64,000 nucleotides of DNA from Balaenoptera acutorostrata. Its lineage: Eukaryota; Chordata; Mammalia; Artiodactyla; Balaenopteridae. The DNA is taken from the NCBI RefSeq assembly GCF_949987535.1, contig NC_080082.1, positions 47,902,374 to 47,966,373 on the forward strand, in the 5' to 3' direction. The translations under genes and the position numbers were made by a program. Numbering within the stretch: position 1 is the stretch's first letter; each line of letters begins with the position of its first letter. A model generated the notes under the pieces. The model was not told the origin of the DNA and ran no database searches. It worked only from the letters and a program-made list of their open reading frames with translations. This document shows, piece after piece, positions 51,701 through 54,890 of this stretch.

Positions 51701-53036
51701 ATGCTCTGTCCCAAATGCCACACATAATTAGAAGTTATAATCCTATAATTCCATAATGACATCTTTTAACTTAAATACACCTTAAAACTACTCCTTTTTT
51801 TTTTTTTAATGCTAAAAGCAATTTAACCAAAAAGAATTTTTCCAACTCTGTCCTCACCTGTTTCCAGATTCTCCTCCTGCCCATCCTCTAGGGACACTGC
51901 TCCTCACCAGAGAGCAAAAGCCCAAAGGCAGCGTCATGGGAGAAGGAGGAAGACGCCAAGAGCATTCACTGACTGGATCATTAGGCGTGGAACAATTAAG
52001 AATTGACTGTTCTGTGGGAAAGTTTCACTGCCCTGTTTATAATTTCGTCCTCTGCCTTCAGTCATAGAAGTTATAAAAAAACAATTTCTCAACCCACCTA
52101 GTCAAACATGGCCAAGAGCCAAAGGCTATTTTTAGACTCATAGGGACAAGGAAGAAGGATGGAAAGTGCCCCGTGCCTCCGGGCTCAAAAGCATCTTTGT
52201 AGCCCAGGCCTTGCAACCTGCGGACATCCCAGCGACCCCGCTCCGTGGATTGGGGCCACTTTTGAGGGGCTGAGCTGCGAACCTTCAGGGCGGGAGGCCA
52301 CGGTATGTGCCAAGCTCCCGCGGAGCCCGCACCTCCCGCAGGTCTACCCAACAATCGGATAAATCCGCTTTAGCGAAAAGTGGTGAGGGAGCGAAACCGC
52401 TGCCCTCACGTCTGCAGCGCGCACGCCCTCCTGGGCAACTAGGGGCAGAGAAGGGGGCGACGCCCGAGGTACCCTCCCATCCTCGAAAATGTCGAAGAGG
52501 CAAACACTGGAAGCATTCTGGAGGCAAAAAGGGAACGCCATCCCTTCTGAGGGGCTCCTATTTCCACGCGCTCCGGCCAAGCGCTCGGGTGGAAGCTGGG
52601 CTCGGGTCCCCACGCGCCGCAACGCCGAGAGCGACAGCGCACTGGGAAACGGTCCCTTCCCCAGGGCCGCGGGACGGCCGGCGGGGGCGACCCCGAGCAC
52701 CCCTCCTGGCCCTGTCCTCCGCCGGCACCTGCGCGGGGCGGCCGAGACACCACTCCCCAGCCCCGTAAGTCACCTGCTCTCGGCCGCCGGGTGCACCGCC
52801 GCCGCACCCCTCCACTCCGACCCTCCGCCGGGCGCGCCCCAGGCCAGTGAGCCTCCTCCCCCTCCAGGCCTGGTCGACCCCGGCCGCGCGCCCTGCAGCC
52901 CCCTCCACAGCCTGGGGGGAAAGAAGTCTGGAGCTCGCAGAATCCCAGCCCGCCCGAAGCCGCCCACCTTCCGAAAGTAGCCGTCGCCCTCCTTCTCCAG
53001 CGGCTGGGGGGCCGCGGGCAGCAGAGTGTCGGTCAT
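929..53036 (-). CDS. RHPN2: RHPN2, rhophilin-2 (exons 1-14; 3' end outside window)
   Basis: Coding exons, 5' to 3' on the minus strand: 53036-52968, 39915-39800, 25904-25776, 23120-23045, 15022-14945, 14570-14446, 12818-12652, 10636-10449, 10041-9885, 8322-8203, 6244-6050, 1976-1900, 1541-1395, 1084-929. They sum to 1800 nt and translate to 600 uninterrupted codons; all borders are GT/AG and all phases agree. Human rhophilin-2 has about 686 residues, so roughly the last 86 (one exon) lie left of position 1. Family knowledge: a scaffold that binds RhoA through an N-terminal HR1/REM coiled coil (about residues 26-100, exons 2-3), has a BRO1 domain (about 111-460, exons 4-11) linked to endosomal localisation, and a PDZ domain (about 515-593, exons 13-14). 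The PDZ carboxylate-binding loop is visible as DLGFTLRG (residues 525-532). The gene looks intact and functional. The paralogue RHPN1 is the only alternative; residue-level similarity favours RHPN2. Confidence 0.96.
1395..1541 (-). CDS. RHPN2: RHPN2 coding exon 13 (first half of PDZ domain)
   Basis: Encodes residues 500-548 in 49 whole codons. [20 protein letters not shown] contains the PDZ carboxylate-binding loop (LGF, residues 526-528). The acceptor is CAAAG and the donor GTAAGT. Confidence 0.95.
1900..1976 (-). CDS. RHPN2: RHPN2 coding exon 12 (linker)
   Basis: Encodes residues 474-499 ([20 protein letters not shown] followed by FFQKL), the linker between the BRO1 and PDZ domains. It is too short to show as a long open frame and was located from splice sites (acceptor TTCCAG, donor GTATGT) and phase. 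Length is 77 nt. Confidence 0.93.
2730..2825 (-). repeat. MIR fragment
   Basis: CTCTAAGCCTCCACTGCCTC and ATCTTTAAGATGAGGG match the MIR centre in reverse. It contains the 28-bp palindrome described in findings. Confidence 0.6.
2794..2821. repeat. Perfect 28-bp palindrome
   Basis: The palindrome is centred on ACTAGT, with each arm reading ATGAGGGTGATACT. An 8-bp hairpin (CTCATCTT-T-AAGATGAG) overlaps its left side. Confidence 0.95.
2822..5072 (+). mobile_element. LINE-1, 5'-truncated, 3' end with A-rich tail
   Basis: A reverse-transcriptase fragment is open at 2962-3204 with the catalytic FADD box ([11 protein letters not shown]). Later parts of ORF2 follow in broken frames, then a 3' UTR and an AATAAATAAATA tail. 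The endonuclease and ORF1 are missing, so it cannot move. The first 65 bases resemble 3' UTR sequence joined to ORF2 (see findings). It is in RHPN2 intron 11, antisense to the gene. Confidence 0.88.
5073..5345 (+). mobile_element. Older LINE-1 3' UTR fragment
   Basis: The sequence directly follows the tail of the previous LINE-1. It resembles a diverged LINE-1 3' UTR (GGTGACTATAACAACACTAT and the TATTGTATACTTGA run) with a short CA-rich stretch at 5267-5288. It may be the older copy into which the younger LINE-1 inserted. Confidence 0.6.
6050..6244 (-). CDS. RHPN2: RHPN2 coding exon 11 (end of BRO1 domain)
   Basis: Encodes residues 409-474, with [20 protein letters not shown] and then [11 protein letters not shown] near its end. 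It covers the last part of the BRO1 domain and the linker towards the PDZ domain. The acceptor is GGCAG and the donor GTGAGT, a strong consensus. Length is 195 nt. Confidence 0.95.
6415..7330 (+). repeat. Ancient interspersed repeat, split by the mariner retrocopy
   Basis: CAGCAAACATTTACCGAACA, AGTTTACATGCTAGTGG and, after the insertion, CAGCAAGTGCAAAGGTCCTG. The same layout recurs at 16088-16262, 60118-60520 and 61880-62110. I do not name the family; it is of MIR/L2 age. Confidence 0.5.
6689..7131 (-). mobile_element. Retroposed 3' part of a mariner transposase transcript
   Basis: The minus strand encodes the C-terminal third of a mariner/Tc1 transposase of the Hsmar1/SETMAR type, open from 7126 to 6740. 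Visible features are [20 protein letters not shown], the [16 protein letters not shown] block with the last catalytic acid, and a tail ending [11 protein letters not shown]. After the stop come AATAAA and an A-rich tail (TTTTATTTATTT on the plus strand from 6689). The copy is flanked by 15-bp direct repeats AGAAAAGGCCTTTTA at 6674-6688 and 7132-7146. Transposon ends and TA target duplications are absent. It interrupts an older repeat. Confidence 0.82.
7450..7570 (-). repeat. MIR fragment
   Basis: GTGTGACCTCTCTGGGCCTC and TGTTTCCTCAGATGAAAAAT are the reversed MIR centre. RHPN2 intron 10. Confidence 0.6.
8203..8322 (-). CDS. RHPN2: RHPN2 coding exon 10 (BRO1 domain)
   Basis: Encodes residues 369-409, including [20 protein letters not shown]. 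The acceptor is TTGCAG and the donor GTGTGT. Length is 120 nt. It enters after one base of codon 369 and leaves after one base of codon 409, so skipping would keep the frame. Confidence 0.94.
8937..9178 (+). repeat. MIR SINE
   Basis: The MIR core is clear: CCCATTTTACAGATGAGAAA, ACTGAGGCACAGAG, AACTTGCCCAAGATCACCCA. Diverged ancient copy in RHPN2 intron 9. Confidence 0.88.
9885..10041 (-). CDS. RHPN2: RHPN2 coding exon 9 (BRO1 domain)
   Basis: Encodes residues 317 to part of 369, containing [20 protein letters not shown]. The acceptor is TTTTAG. The donor is chosen as GTAAGG starting at 9884: the exon then ends CACCGGT and joins exon 10 as CGG TTG AAG (Arg-Leu-Lys), which keeps the frame. A competing GT two bases upstream breaks the frame (see findings). 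Confidence 0.9.
10449..10636 (-). CDS. RHPN2: RHPN2 coding exon 8 (BRO1 domain)
   Basis: Encodes residues 254-316. Recognisable runs are [20 protein letters not shown] and [20 protein letters not shown], the LAQAQE motif typical of BRO1 domains. The acceptor is CGTAG and the donor GTAAGC. Length is 188 nt. Confidence 0.95.
10735..11330 (+). mobile_element. LINE-1 3' fragment
   Basis: End of ORF2 and 3' UTR in plus orientation: the typical run about calculating the image of an ATTCTACTTCCTAGGTATA block, then TGGTATATACCTACCACGGA and the GTATGATTCCA region. It is heavily diverged, with no open frame of note. It lies in RHPN2 intron 7. Confidence 0.75.
12652..12818 (-). CDS. RHPN2: RHPN2 coding exon 7 (BRO1 domain)
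   Basis: Encodes residues 198-254, with [20 protein letters not shown] and then [15 protein letters not shown], the conserved helical core of BRO1 proteins (the F-N-x-G-A-L-Y-x-Q-I-G motif). The acceptor is AATAG and the donor GTGTGT. Length is 167 nt. Confidence 0.95.
13018..13613 (+). mobile_element. LINE-1 3' UTR fragment with poly(A)
   Basis: Diverged LINE-1 3' sequence (GTGAATGGATATACAGACTG, AAAATTATGCAGCACTAAAA, TATGATTCCAACTATATGAC) ending in an A run at 13599-13613. It lies in RHPN2 intron 6. Confidence 0.75.
14179..14271. repeat. Tandem duplication, two units of 46 and 47 bp
   Basis: TGCCTCTTCTCCTCGGCTCA begins both units (14179 and 14225). They differ by one inserted C and one substitution. 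RHPN2 intron 6. Confidence 0.93.
14446..14570 (-). CDS. RHPN2: RHPN2 coding exon 6 (BRO1 domain)
   Basis: Encodes residues 157-198, beginning [19 protein letters not shown] and ending in the first two bases of a Trp codon after GILFT. The acceptor is TTTCAG and the donor GTAGGT. Length is 125 nt. Intron 5, between this exon and exon 5, is only 374 bp. Confidence 0.95.
14945..15022 (-). CDS. RHPN2: RHPN2 coding exon 5 (BRO1 domain)
   Basis: Encodes residues 131-156 in exactly 26 codons, with the acidic stretch [20 protein letters not shown]. The acceptor is TTACAG and the donor GTATGT. Both boundaries fall between codons, so skipping this exon would keep the frame. Confidence 0.95.
15121..15450 (+). 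mobile_element. CHR SINE, full length
   Basis: Full-length copy with the tRNA-like head, tandem CACAACTACTGAGCC units and an AATAAATAAATA tail. Duplications AAAAATACATGTAGA flank it at 15106-15120 and 15451-15465. RHPN2 intron 4, just upstream of exon 5. Confidence 0.92.
15615..15812 (+). mobile_element. Short, older CHR-type SINE
   Basis: A tRNA-like head (GGGACTTCCCTGGTGGTCCA), then GGCCAAAAAAACC and a unique tail with AATATTGTAACAAATTCAGT and GGTCCACATCAAAAAC. The same tail, reversed, is found at 49885-50080, so it belongs to this SINE subfamily. Confidence 0.85.
16088..16262 (+). repeat. Ancient interspersed repeat, 5' part
   Basis: CTGCTATGTGTCAGGCACTG and CATGGAGCTTATAATCTCAC. Same family as 6415-7330. 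RHPN2 intron 4. Confidence 0.5.
16551..16688 (-). mobile_element. CHR-type SINE, short
   Basis: A T-rich start, then GGCTGCACCACGAGGCATGC, B-box-like GGGATCGAACCC and the reversed head GGGGAAGTCCC. RHPN2 intron 4. Confidence 0.88.
17090..18120 (+). mobile_element. Old LINE-1 ORF2 remnant, split by a younger LINE-1
   Basis: Degenerate LINE-1 ORF2 sequence at 17090-17344 and 17619-18120 (for example GACAAGGATGTCTACCACCA and TCAATTTCAGTCAAAAC-like stretches). It is interrupted by a truncated LINE-1 with clear target-site duplications. It lies in RHPN2 intron 4. Outer edges are approximate. Confidence 0.65.
17345..17618 (+). mobile_element. Young 5'-truncated LINE-1 3' end
   Basis: Only the 3' UTR is present, well preserved (AGCACAGGGAGCTACATTCA, then TATAACTGAATCACTTTGCT) and ending in poly(A). 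It is flanked by 16-base duplications AAAAGTTAATAGTCTT at 17329-17344 and 17619-17634. It inserted into an older LINE-1. Confidence 0.85.
18699..19059 (-). mobile_element. CHR SINE, full length
   Basis: Long-tail form in minus orientation (GGCTGCGTTGGGTCTTCTTT to CCACCAGGGAAGCCT). Duplications CACAGATGGATTCTT at 18684-18698 and 19060-19074. Confidence 0.92.
19698..19816 (-). mobile_element. CHR-type SINE, short
   Basis: T run, then GGCTGTGCTGCATGTGGGAT and the reversed head. Duplications AACATGTATCTTT at 19685-19697 and 19817-19829. Confidence 0.9.
19945..20176 (+). mobile_element. CHR-type SINE, intermediate length
   Basis: Head, a few short CAACTAAGGAGCC units and an AAATAAATAAAT tail. 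Duplications AAGAATGAAATT at 19933-19944 and 20177-20188 (first base may belong to the tail). Confidence 0.9.
21028..21260 (-). mobile_element. LINE-1 3' UTR fragment
   Basis: A T run at 21028 followed by AACTGAAACATAGTTGACTA, the reverse complement of a LINE-1 3' UTR end. It is diverged and lies in RHPN2 intron 4. Confidence 0.65.
22281..22345. repeat. Purine-rich simple repeat
   Basis: GGGAGGGAGGGAGAAAGAGG-type run following an A run at 22265. It was probably seeded by a retroelement tail. Confidence 0.85.
22421..22565 (-). mobile_element. CHR-type SINE, short
   Basis: T/G-rich start, GGCCAAGCTGTGTGGCTCAT, reversed head. Duplications ATTTACTTTG at 22411-22420 and 22566-22575. Confidence 0.87.
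23045..23120 (-). CDS. RHPN2: RHPN2 coding exon 4 (start of BRO1 domain)
   Basis: Encodes residues 105-130, containing [20 protein letters not shown]. The run [11 protein letters not shown] is the conserved opening of the BRO1 fold in rhophilins. The acceptor is TTCCAG and the donor GTAAAT. Length is 76 nt. Confidence 0.95.
24944..25066 (-). mobile_element. CHR-type SINE, short
   Basis: GGCTGCCCCACGCGGCACGT to the reversed head. Duplications CTCAAAGTT at 24935-24943 and 25067-25075. Confidence 0.88.
25776..25904 (-). CDS. RHPN2: RHPN2 coding exon 3 (HR1/REM domain, second half)
   Basis: Encodes residues 62-105, including [20 protein letters not shown], the second helix of the HR1/REM domain with its heptad-like leucines. 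The acceptor is AACAG and the donor GTAAGT. Length is 129 nt; it enters in phase 2 and leaves in phase 2. Confidence 0.95.
26248..26536 (+). mobile_element. CHR SINE, young 'TCTGGAGCC' subfamily
   Basis: Diagnostic GCGCATCTGGAGCCTGTGCT, GAGAGGCCGCGATAGTGAGA and AAGAGTGGCCCCCACTTGCC. Duplications AAAAGGAAATGGATGAG at 26231-26247 and 26537-26553. Confidence 0.93.
26708..27020 (+). mobile_element. CHR SINE, young 'TCTGGAGCC' subfamily
   Basis: Nearly identical to the copy at 26248 and in the same orientation. Duplications AAAATATTAGCAACTTG at 26691-26707 and 27021-27037. Inserted in the old LINE-1. Confidence 0.93.
28175..28722 (-). mobile_element. Solo LTR of an old ERVL/MaLR-age endogenous retrovirus
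   Basis: About 548 bp lacking any coding frame, inserted in a LINE-1 with a short duplication (GGCA at 28171-28174 and 28723-28726). On the minus strand it begins TGTTGTGCAGAAAAGAGTTA. It is similar over its length to 40195-40755. No gag, pol or env sequence accompanies it. I do not assign a family name. Confidence 0.65.
28905..29395 (+). mobile_element. CHR SINE with expanded internal repeats
   Basis: About 490 bp instead of about 330. The middle holds roughly eight units of the type GTGCCACAACTACTGAGCCC. Flanks are A-rich, and the duplication is only partly preserved. Confidence 0.85.
29600..30744 (-). mobile_element. LINE-1 3' end nested in the plus-strand LINE-1
   Basis: Minus orientation: it starts with T-rich sequence then AAGTTGATTATAATTGACAT (3' UTR end) and runs back through the ORF2 end (TTCCATGGTGTATATGTG, then TTCCATAGTGGCTGTACCAA). 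It is flanked by 16-base duplications AATGGGCAAAAGATTT at 29584-29599 and 30745-30760. A (TG)n run lies at 30374-30394. A SINE interrupts it at 29972-30205. Confidence 0.87.
29972..30205 (-). mobile_element. CHR-type SINE nested in the minus LINE-1
   Basis: TTTATTTATTTATCTGGCTG, several TTGTGGCATGCA-type units, then the reversed head. Duplications GTTTTTGTTTG at 29961-29971 and 30210-30220. Confidence 0.85.
31716..31760. repeat. (TC)n simple repeat
   Basis: TCTCTCTCTCTCTCTCCCTC and following pyrimidines. Confidence 0.85.
31991..32292 (+). mobile_element. CHR SINE, young 'TCTGGAGCC' subfamily
   Basis: GCGCGTCTGGAGCCTGTGTT and GGGAGAGGCCGCGACAGAGA mark the subfamily. The tail is (AATT)n at 32265-32283. 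Duplications AAGAAATGCATTTA at 31977-31990 and 32293-32306. Confidence 0.93.
32640..33193 (-). mobile_element. Old LTR, different family (ERVL-like)
   Basis: Non-coding block whose minus strand starts TGTGGTATAATAAAAAATAA and passes through GGTTCCTGGCACAGTGAGCC; on the plus strand it has CTCAGGAACAGCCAGATGGA. This resembles mammalian ERVL-type LTRs in layout. The left edge is approximate, and no duplication was established. Confidence 0.5.
33194..34652. other. Unassigned part of RHPN2 intron 2
   Basis: No exon, clear repeat or RNA gene was recognised. Short open frames on both strands lack similarity to anything I know. Confidence 0.4.
34668..35001 (+). mobile_element. CHR SINE, full length
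   Basis: Standard long-tail form. Duplications AAGAATGAAAAGGTG at 34653-34667 and 35002-35016. Confidence 0.92.
35017..37388. other. Unassigned part of RHPN2 intron 2
   Basis: Mostly single-copy-looking sequence with few repeats. 37140-37210 resembles an ancient repeat end (AGTAGGTGCTCAGTAAAT). The relatively repeat-poor block 36100-37060 could be searched for conserved non-coding elements; I cannot judge conservation here. Confidence 0.4.
37389..37812 (+). mobile_element. CHR SINE with expanded internal repeats
   Basis: About 424 bp because of extra ACCACAACTACTGAGCCC units in the middle. Weak duplication around AAATCGG on both sides. Confidence 0.85.
38161..38472 (+). mobile_element. CHR SINE, young 'TCTGGAGCC' subfamily
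   Basis: Same diagnostic blocks as the copies at 26248 and 26708. Duplications AAAAATGCATGAAAGT at 38145-38160 and 38473-38488. Confidence 0.93.
39355..39425 (-). mobile_element. LINE-1 3' end remnant
   Basis: A T run followed by AACTGAAGTATAGTTGATTT, the reverse complement of a cetartiodactyl LINE-1 3' terminus. Very short. Confidence 0.6.
39800..39915 (-). CDS. RHPN2: RHPN2 coding exon 2 (HR1/REM domain)
   Basis: Encodes residues 24 to part of 62, beginning [20 protein letters not shown]. This is the first helix of the Rho-binding HR1/REM coiled coil, rich in K, R and Q. The acceptor CTCAG ends at 39916 and the donor is GTAGGT from 39799. The exon is 116 nt and ends in phase 2. Confidence 0.94.
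40032..40070. repeat. Perfect 18-bp inverted repeat with 3-nt loop
   Basis: Arms 40032-40049 and 40053-40070 are perfect reverse complements (centre TTTTCCA-ACA-TGGAAAA). It sits in an AT-rich old repeat in RHPN2 intron 1. Confidence 0.95.
40195..40755 (-). mobile_element. Second LTR of the same family
   Basis: It shares landmarks with 28175-28722 in the same orientation: TGCAGAAAAG near its right edge, ACCTGCTTGCAAGGTTGG on the minus strand, and CTCACGGCTAAGATTTATGA near the left edge. It is well diverged and has no open frame. It splits an AT-rich old repeat. It lies in RHPN2 intron 1. Confidence 0.6.
40900..42120 (-). mobile_element. LINE-1 3' region, interrupted by a SINE
   Basis: Minus-orientation LINE-1 with GGAATCATACAGAATACAGT, CATTTATCCATTCATCAGTT and TTTGATTTGCATTTCCCTGA. 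The SINE at 41775-41896 inserted into it. The left edge is uncertain, because 40760-40900 belongs to a different AT-rich repeat. It lies in RHPN2 intron 1. Confidence 0.72.
41775..41896 (-). mobile_element. CHR-type SINE, short
   Basis: T run, GCCACCTCACAGGGCACGCG, reversed head. Imperfect duplication CCTTTGCCCAATTTT / TCCTTGCCCATTTTT. It interrupts a LINE-1. Confidence 0.87.
42172..42293 (-). mobile_element. CHR-type SINE in the tail of the TPT1 pseudogene
   Basis: T run, AAGCTGTGCGGCTTGCGGGA, reversed head ending GGGAATTCCC. T-rich duplications on both sides suggest it landed in the pseudogene's poly(A). Confidence 0.85.
42295..43467 (-). pseudogene. TPT1P: TPT1 (TCTP) processed pseudogene, long 3' UTR form
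   Basis: The copy is intronless. It starts with a 5'-TOP-like pyrimidine run (CTTCTCC at 43467) and a GC-rich 5' UTR; the old ATG is at 43360. Diagnostic runs are [32 protein letters not shown] and [14 protein letters not shown]. It is broken by a deletion of about 14 nt after ATCCGGG, an expanded 15-base A run (T run at 42973-42987) in the coding region, and loss of the stop codon at 42848-42846. The 3' UTR passes an internal AATAAA near 42652 and continues to a second one near 42335, then a poly(A) (T run at about 42294-42311), so the source was the longer mRNA. It lies in RHPN2 intron 1 on the same strand. No protein function is expected. Confidence 0.93.
43468..43545 (-). mobile_element. 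LINE-1 3' end remnant beside the TPT1 pseudogene
   Basis: A T run followed by AAATTAAAGTATAATTGATT and GTTAGTTTCAGGTGTACAGC, a LINE-1 3' terminus in minus orientation. It directly abuts the 5' end of the pseudogene, which probably inserted in its A-rich tail. Confidence 0.7.
43546..45715. other. Unassigned part of RHPN2 intron 1
   Basis: No convincing gene or element. A small hairpin, GGGGGGAG-TGT-CTCCCCCC, lies near 45562-45580. Open frames such as 45116-45478 look random. Confidence 0.4.
45731..46085 (-). mobile_element. CHR SINE, young subfamily, with a small internal duplication
   Basis: Minus orientation with TTTATTTATTTA tail (45769-45799) and GGCTGTGCTGGGTCTTCGGT. The unit CTCTTCATCGCGGTGCG is doubled near 45862-45904. 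Duplications CCTAAGCCATTTTTT at 45716-45730 and 46086-46100. Confidence 0.92.
46095..46500 (-). mobile_element. LINE-1 3' UTR fragment
   Basis: TTGAGGTATAATTTACACAT, then TTGCTCAGTAGTATGCTTTG and GAATTCCATTGTAGGAATGT, the reversed 3' end of an old LINE-1. It lies just right of a SINE. Confidence 0.7.
46521..48382. other. Unassigned part of RHPN2 intron 1
   Basis: No recognisable feature. The 134-codon frame at 47684-48088 has no motif I know and no exon-like borders. Confidence 0.4.
48383..48684 (+). mobile_element. CHR SINE, full length
   Basis: Standard head and tandem units, ending in an A run. The duplication is not clear. Confidence 0.88.
49885..50080 (-). mobile_element. Older CHR-type SINE with unique tail
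   Basis: TTTGATGTGGACCATTTTTA and ATTGAATTTGTTACAATATT, then the reversed head. Duplications CCACCACACTGACTTT at 49869-49884 and 50081-50096. Confidence 0.9.
50170..51250. repeat. Probable L2-age LINE remnants
   Basis: TGTTCCCTCTGCCTGAAGTG and neighbouring pyrimidine-rich text follow the usual pattern of reversed L2 3' ends in mammals. The open frames here (50096-50727, 50886-51230) look accidental. A similar fragment may lie at 8580-8860. Confidence 0.35.
51251..52189. other. RHPN2 intron 1, approach to the CpG island
   Basis: Single-copy-looking sequence with a T run at 51797-51809. Nothing recognised. Confidence 0.4.
52968..53036 (-). CDS. RHPN2: RHPN2 coding exon 1
   Basis: This exon encodes residues 1-23, starting [16 protein letters not shown] and ending GYFRK before a GT donor at 52967-52966. 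The start has a purine at -3 (AGCATGA). It was chosen because it matches the human N-terminus. The frame stays open for another 82 codons upstream, so the sequence alone does not exclude an earlier start. The exon sits inside a CpG island. Confidence 0.93.
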
Positions 53037-53310
53037 GCTGGCAGCGCGGGAGCGCAGGACAGACTGAAGCTCATCTGCGCGCTGGCCCGAGAGGGCGCCT
53101 GGCCCCGCCCCTGCCCCGCCCCTCCCTGTCTGAGCGACCGCCCCTCCAGCCCCGCCTGAGGCCCGGCCGGGAGTCCTGGAGACCAAGCCAGGCCCGCCGA
53201 GACCACGCCCCCGGTCCCGCCCCGGCTCCGGATTGGCCGAGCGCAGCCGTGCCCCAGGCGAGGCTGGCGGAGGGGAGAGCAAAGAGCCCCTCCGCTCTTT
53301 GCTCGCCCTC
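53037..53310 (-). promoter_or_regulatory. RHPN2: RHPN2 5' UTR and core promoter region
   Basis: No TATA box is seen. The segment carries GC boxes (CCCGCCC-type at 53103-53110, 53114-53122 and 53216-53223) and a CCAAT box read on the minus strand at 53232-53236, about 196 bp upstream of the ATG. This suggests a CpG-island promoter with dispersed starts. The exact transcription start cannot be read from the sequence. Confidence 0.6.
53277..53304. repeat. Inverted repeat in the RHPN2 promoter
   Basis: Arms GAGCAAAGAGC (53277-53287) and GCTCTTTGCTC (53294-53304) are perfect complements with a CCCTCC spacer. Confidence 0.92.
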
Positions 53311-53789
53311 TCCCAGCCTCAGGGGCTTAATCTGGGAGTGGTTGCAGCCTCAGCCCGGGAGCGCAAGGGCGAGCCGGGGGTCTCCGCTGCTGCCGCGAGG
53401 TCCGGGTTGGGGATCCAGCTCCTCGTCTGGAACCATGGGGGTAAATGCAGCGAGTGGGTGAAGCTACGGCTCCTGCGCGCACGCCGCGGGGACAGTGACC
53501 GTACCCGACGCCACGTCGAGGGCGCGGCGGGAGCGCTGGGCCCTGGGCCGAGCAGTCAGGAACAGCTTCCCGCCAAAAGGGATCCCAGGGCAGAGTCCGA
53601 GACTCTGAGGGAGAGTTGGCGGCGCCACCGAGGGCCTTGGCGGGTGACTCAAACCTGTTGACACAGCGATCAACCCCCTGTCCCCCAGCCCGTTCTGCAG
53701 AAACCAGGCGGATCCACTGGGAGGTCACAGATGGCGAGGGGAAAGGGATCCACCCAAGGAGGGATCCCCAGAAAGGGTTTCGTGCCCAA

Positions 53790-53900
53790 GAGACTCGATG
53801 AATATCCTTGAGCACGTTTCTTAACCACCACTTCGAACCTCAGATTTCTCAACTGCAAAATGGGTCTGGATCACCCTCTCTTGACCTGGTCCAAGGTATT
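53790..53900 (-). repeat. MIR fragment
   Basis: CTTGAGCACGTTTCTTAACC and TTCTCAACTGCAAAATGGGT match the reversed MIR centre. It lies at the edge of the CpG island. Confidence 0.5.
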
Positions 53901-54664
53901 ACAACCAAAGTGGTGTATAAGCGCTTAGCTGCGCGGTAGGGACGCGAATAGCTTAGGAGCGAAAGGGGGACTCCTGGGGACAGGGGTCGTACCGCTCTCT
54001 CTCCCAGCCCCCCTGATCGGTGGACTGCGCGGGTAGAACTAGCAGACAGGGTGCCGGGACTGGGCTGCCGGAGCCGGAAGCCCCCCAGCGGCCACGCCCC
54101 TCCTGGCCAGCGTCCTGCAGTTCCTACCCCCTCCCCCAGCTATGGGACACCTTTGCGCAGTTACTGCTGCGTTTGGCCGTCGCGGTAGGTGCCACAGGTA
54201 GAACACAACAATCTGCTTTAAAAACAAGTCAAGCGTTTCCTTTTCTTCTTAAAAAAAAAGAAAAAGAAAAAAGTATGTGCATTAGGGGGTGTTCAAGAAT
54301 TTAAAATAAACGGTAGCAACAGCCAAGTAAATGTTAAAAAAAAAACTCATCATCACTGCCGGCTCCAAGACGCAGCACAAAGAAAGGCGTTCTCTGAAAG
54401 GACTGTTTTAATACTAAGAAAGAACCTGAAGAATCTTAAGCATCTGGGACAGGTGTTCGGGAAACTCTGTGGCAGATGCAGAAACTTCCCTTCTCTCTTA
54501 GGGTCAGAAATGAGTATCATGCTAATTTCAGCATTGTCGGTCACCCTAGAATTAATTCATGGCCCTGGAAATGTACACTCCCCTCCCCCAGCTGGGACTT
54601 GAAAACAACCGCTTCCGTTTTGGGGATCCAGGGGTGACGGGTCACTCAATTACATTTGTAATAC

Positions 54665-54890
54665 TACTGCTGCTACTACTAATAATAAAGTTATCAATAA
54701 TAGAACCTCTATTCTAGCCAGAAAGTTTGTAGATATTATGTTTCACGAACCTTCTGCAAATAAGAGAATTAAATAATCTCCATTTAACAGGTGAGAAGAC
54801 CGAGGCTCAGAGGAGTGAAGTGGTTAAGGGCACGCCAACCATTAGTGGCTGAGATAGGTGTTTAGTTCAGGGCTGCTGACTCCAGTCATT
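54665..54890 (+). repeat. MIR SINE
   Basis: CTCCATTTAACAGGTGAGAA, GACCGAGGCTCAGAGGAG, GTGGTTAAGGGCACGCC. Intergenic, left of the GPATCH1 side. Confidence 0.8.

Larger units (their letters stand above)
52190..53700. promoter_or_regulatory. CpG island over RHPN2 exon 1
   Basis: The stretch is strongly GC-rich with many undepleted CpG dinucleotides, in contrast to the AT-rich flanks and introns. It spans RHPN2 exon 1, the promoter and the start of intron 1. Edges were judged by eye, and CpG density declines gradually to about 54180. Confidence 0.75.

Noticed and set aside
52307..53461. Several long open frames on both strands near RHPN2 exon 1
   Set aside because: Low stop-codon density in a CpG island. 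Only the 69 nt of exon 1 match a known protein.
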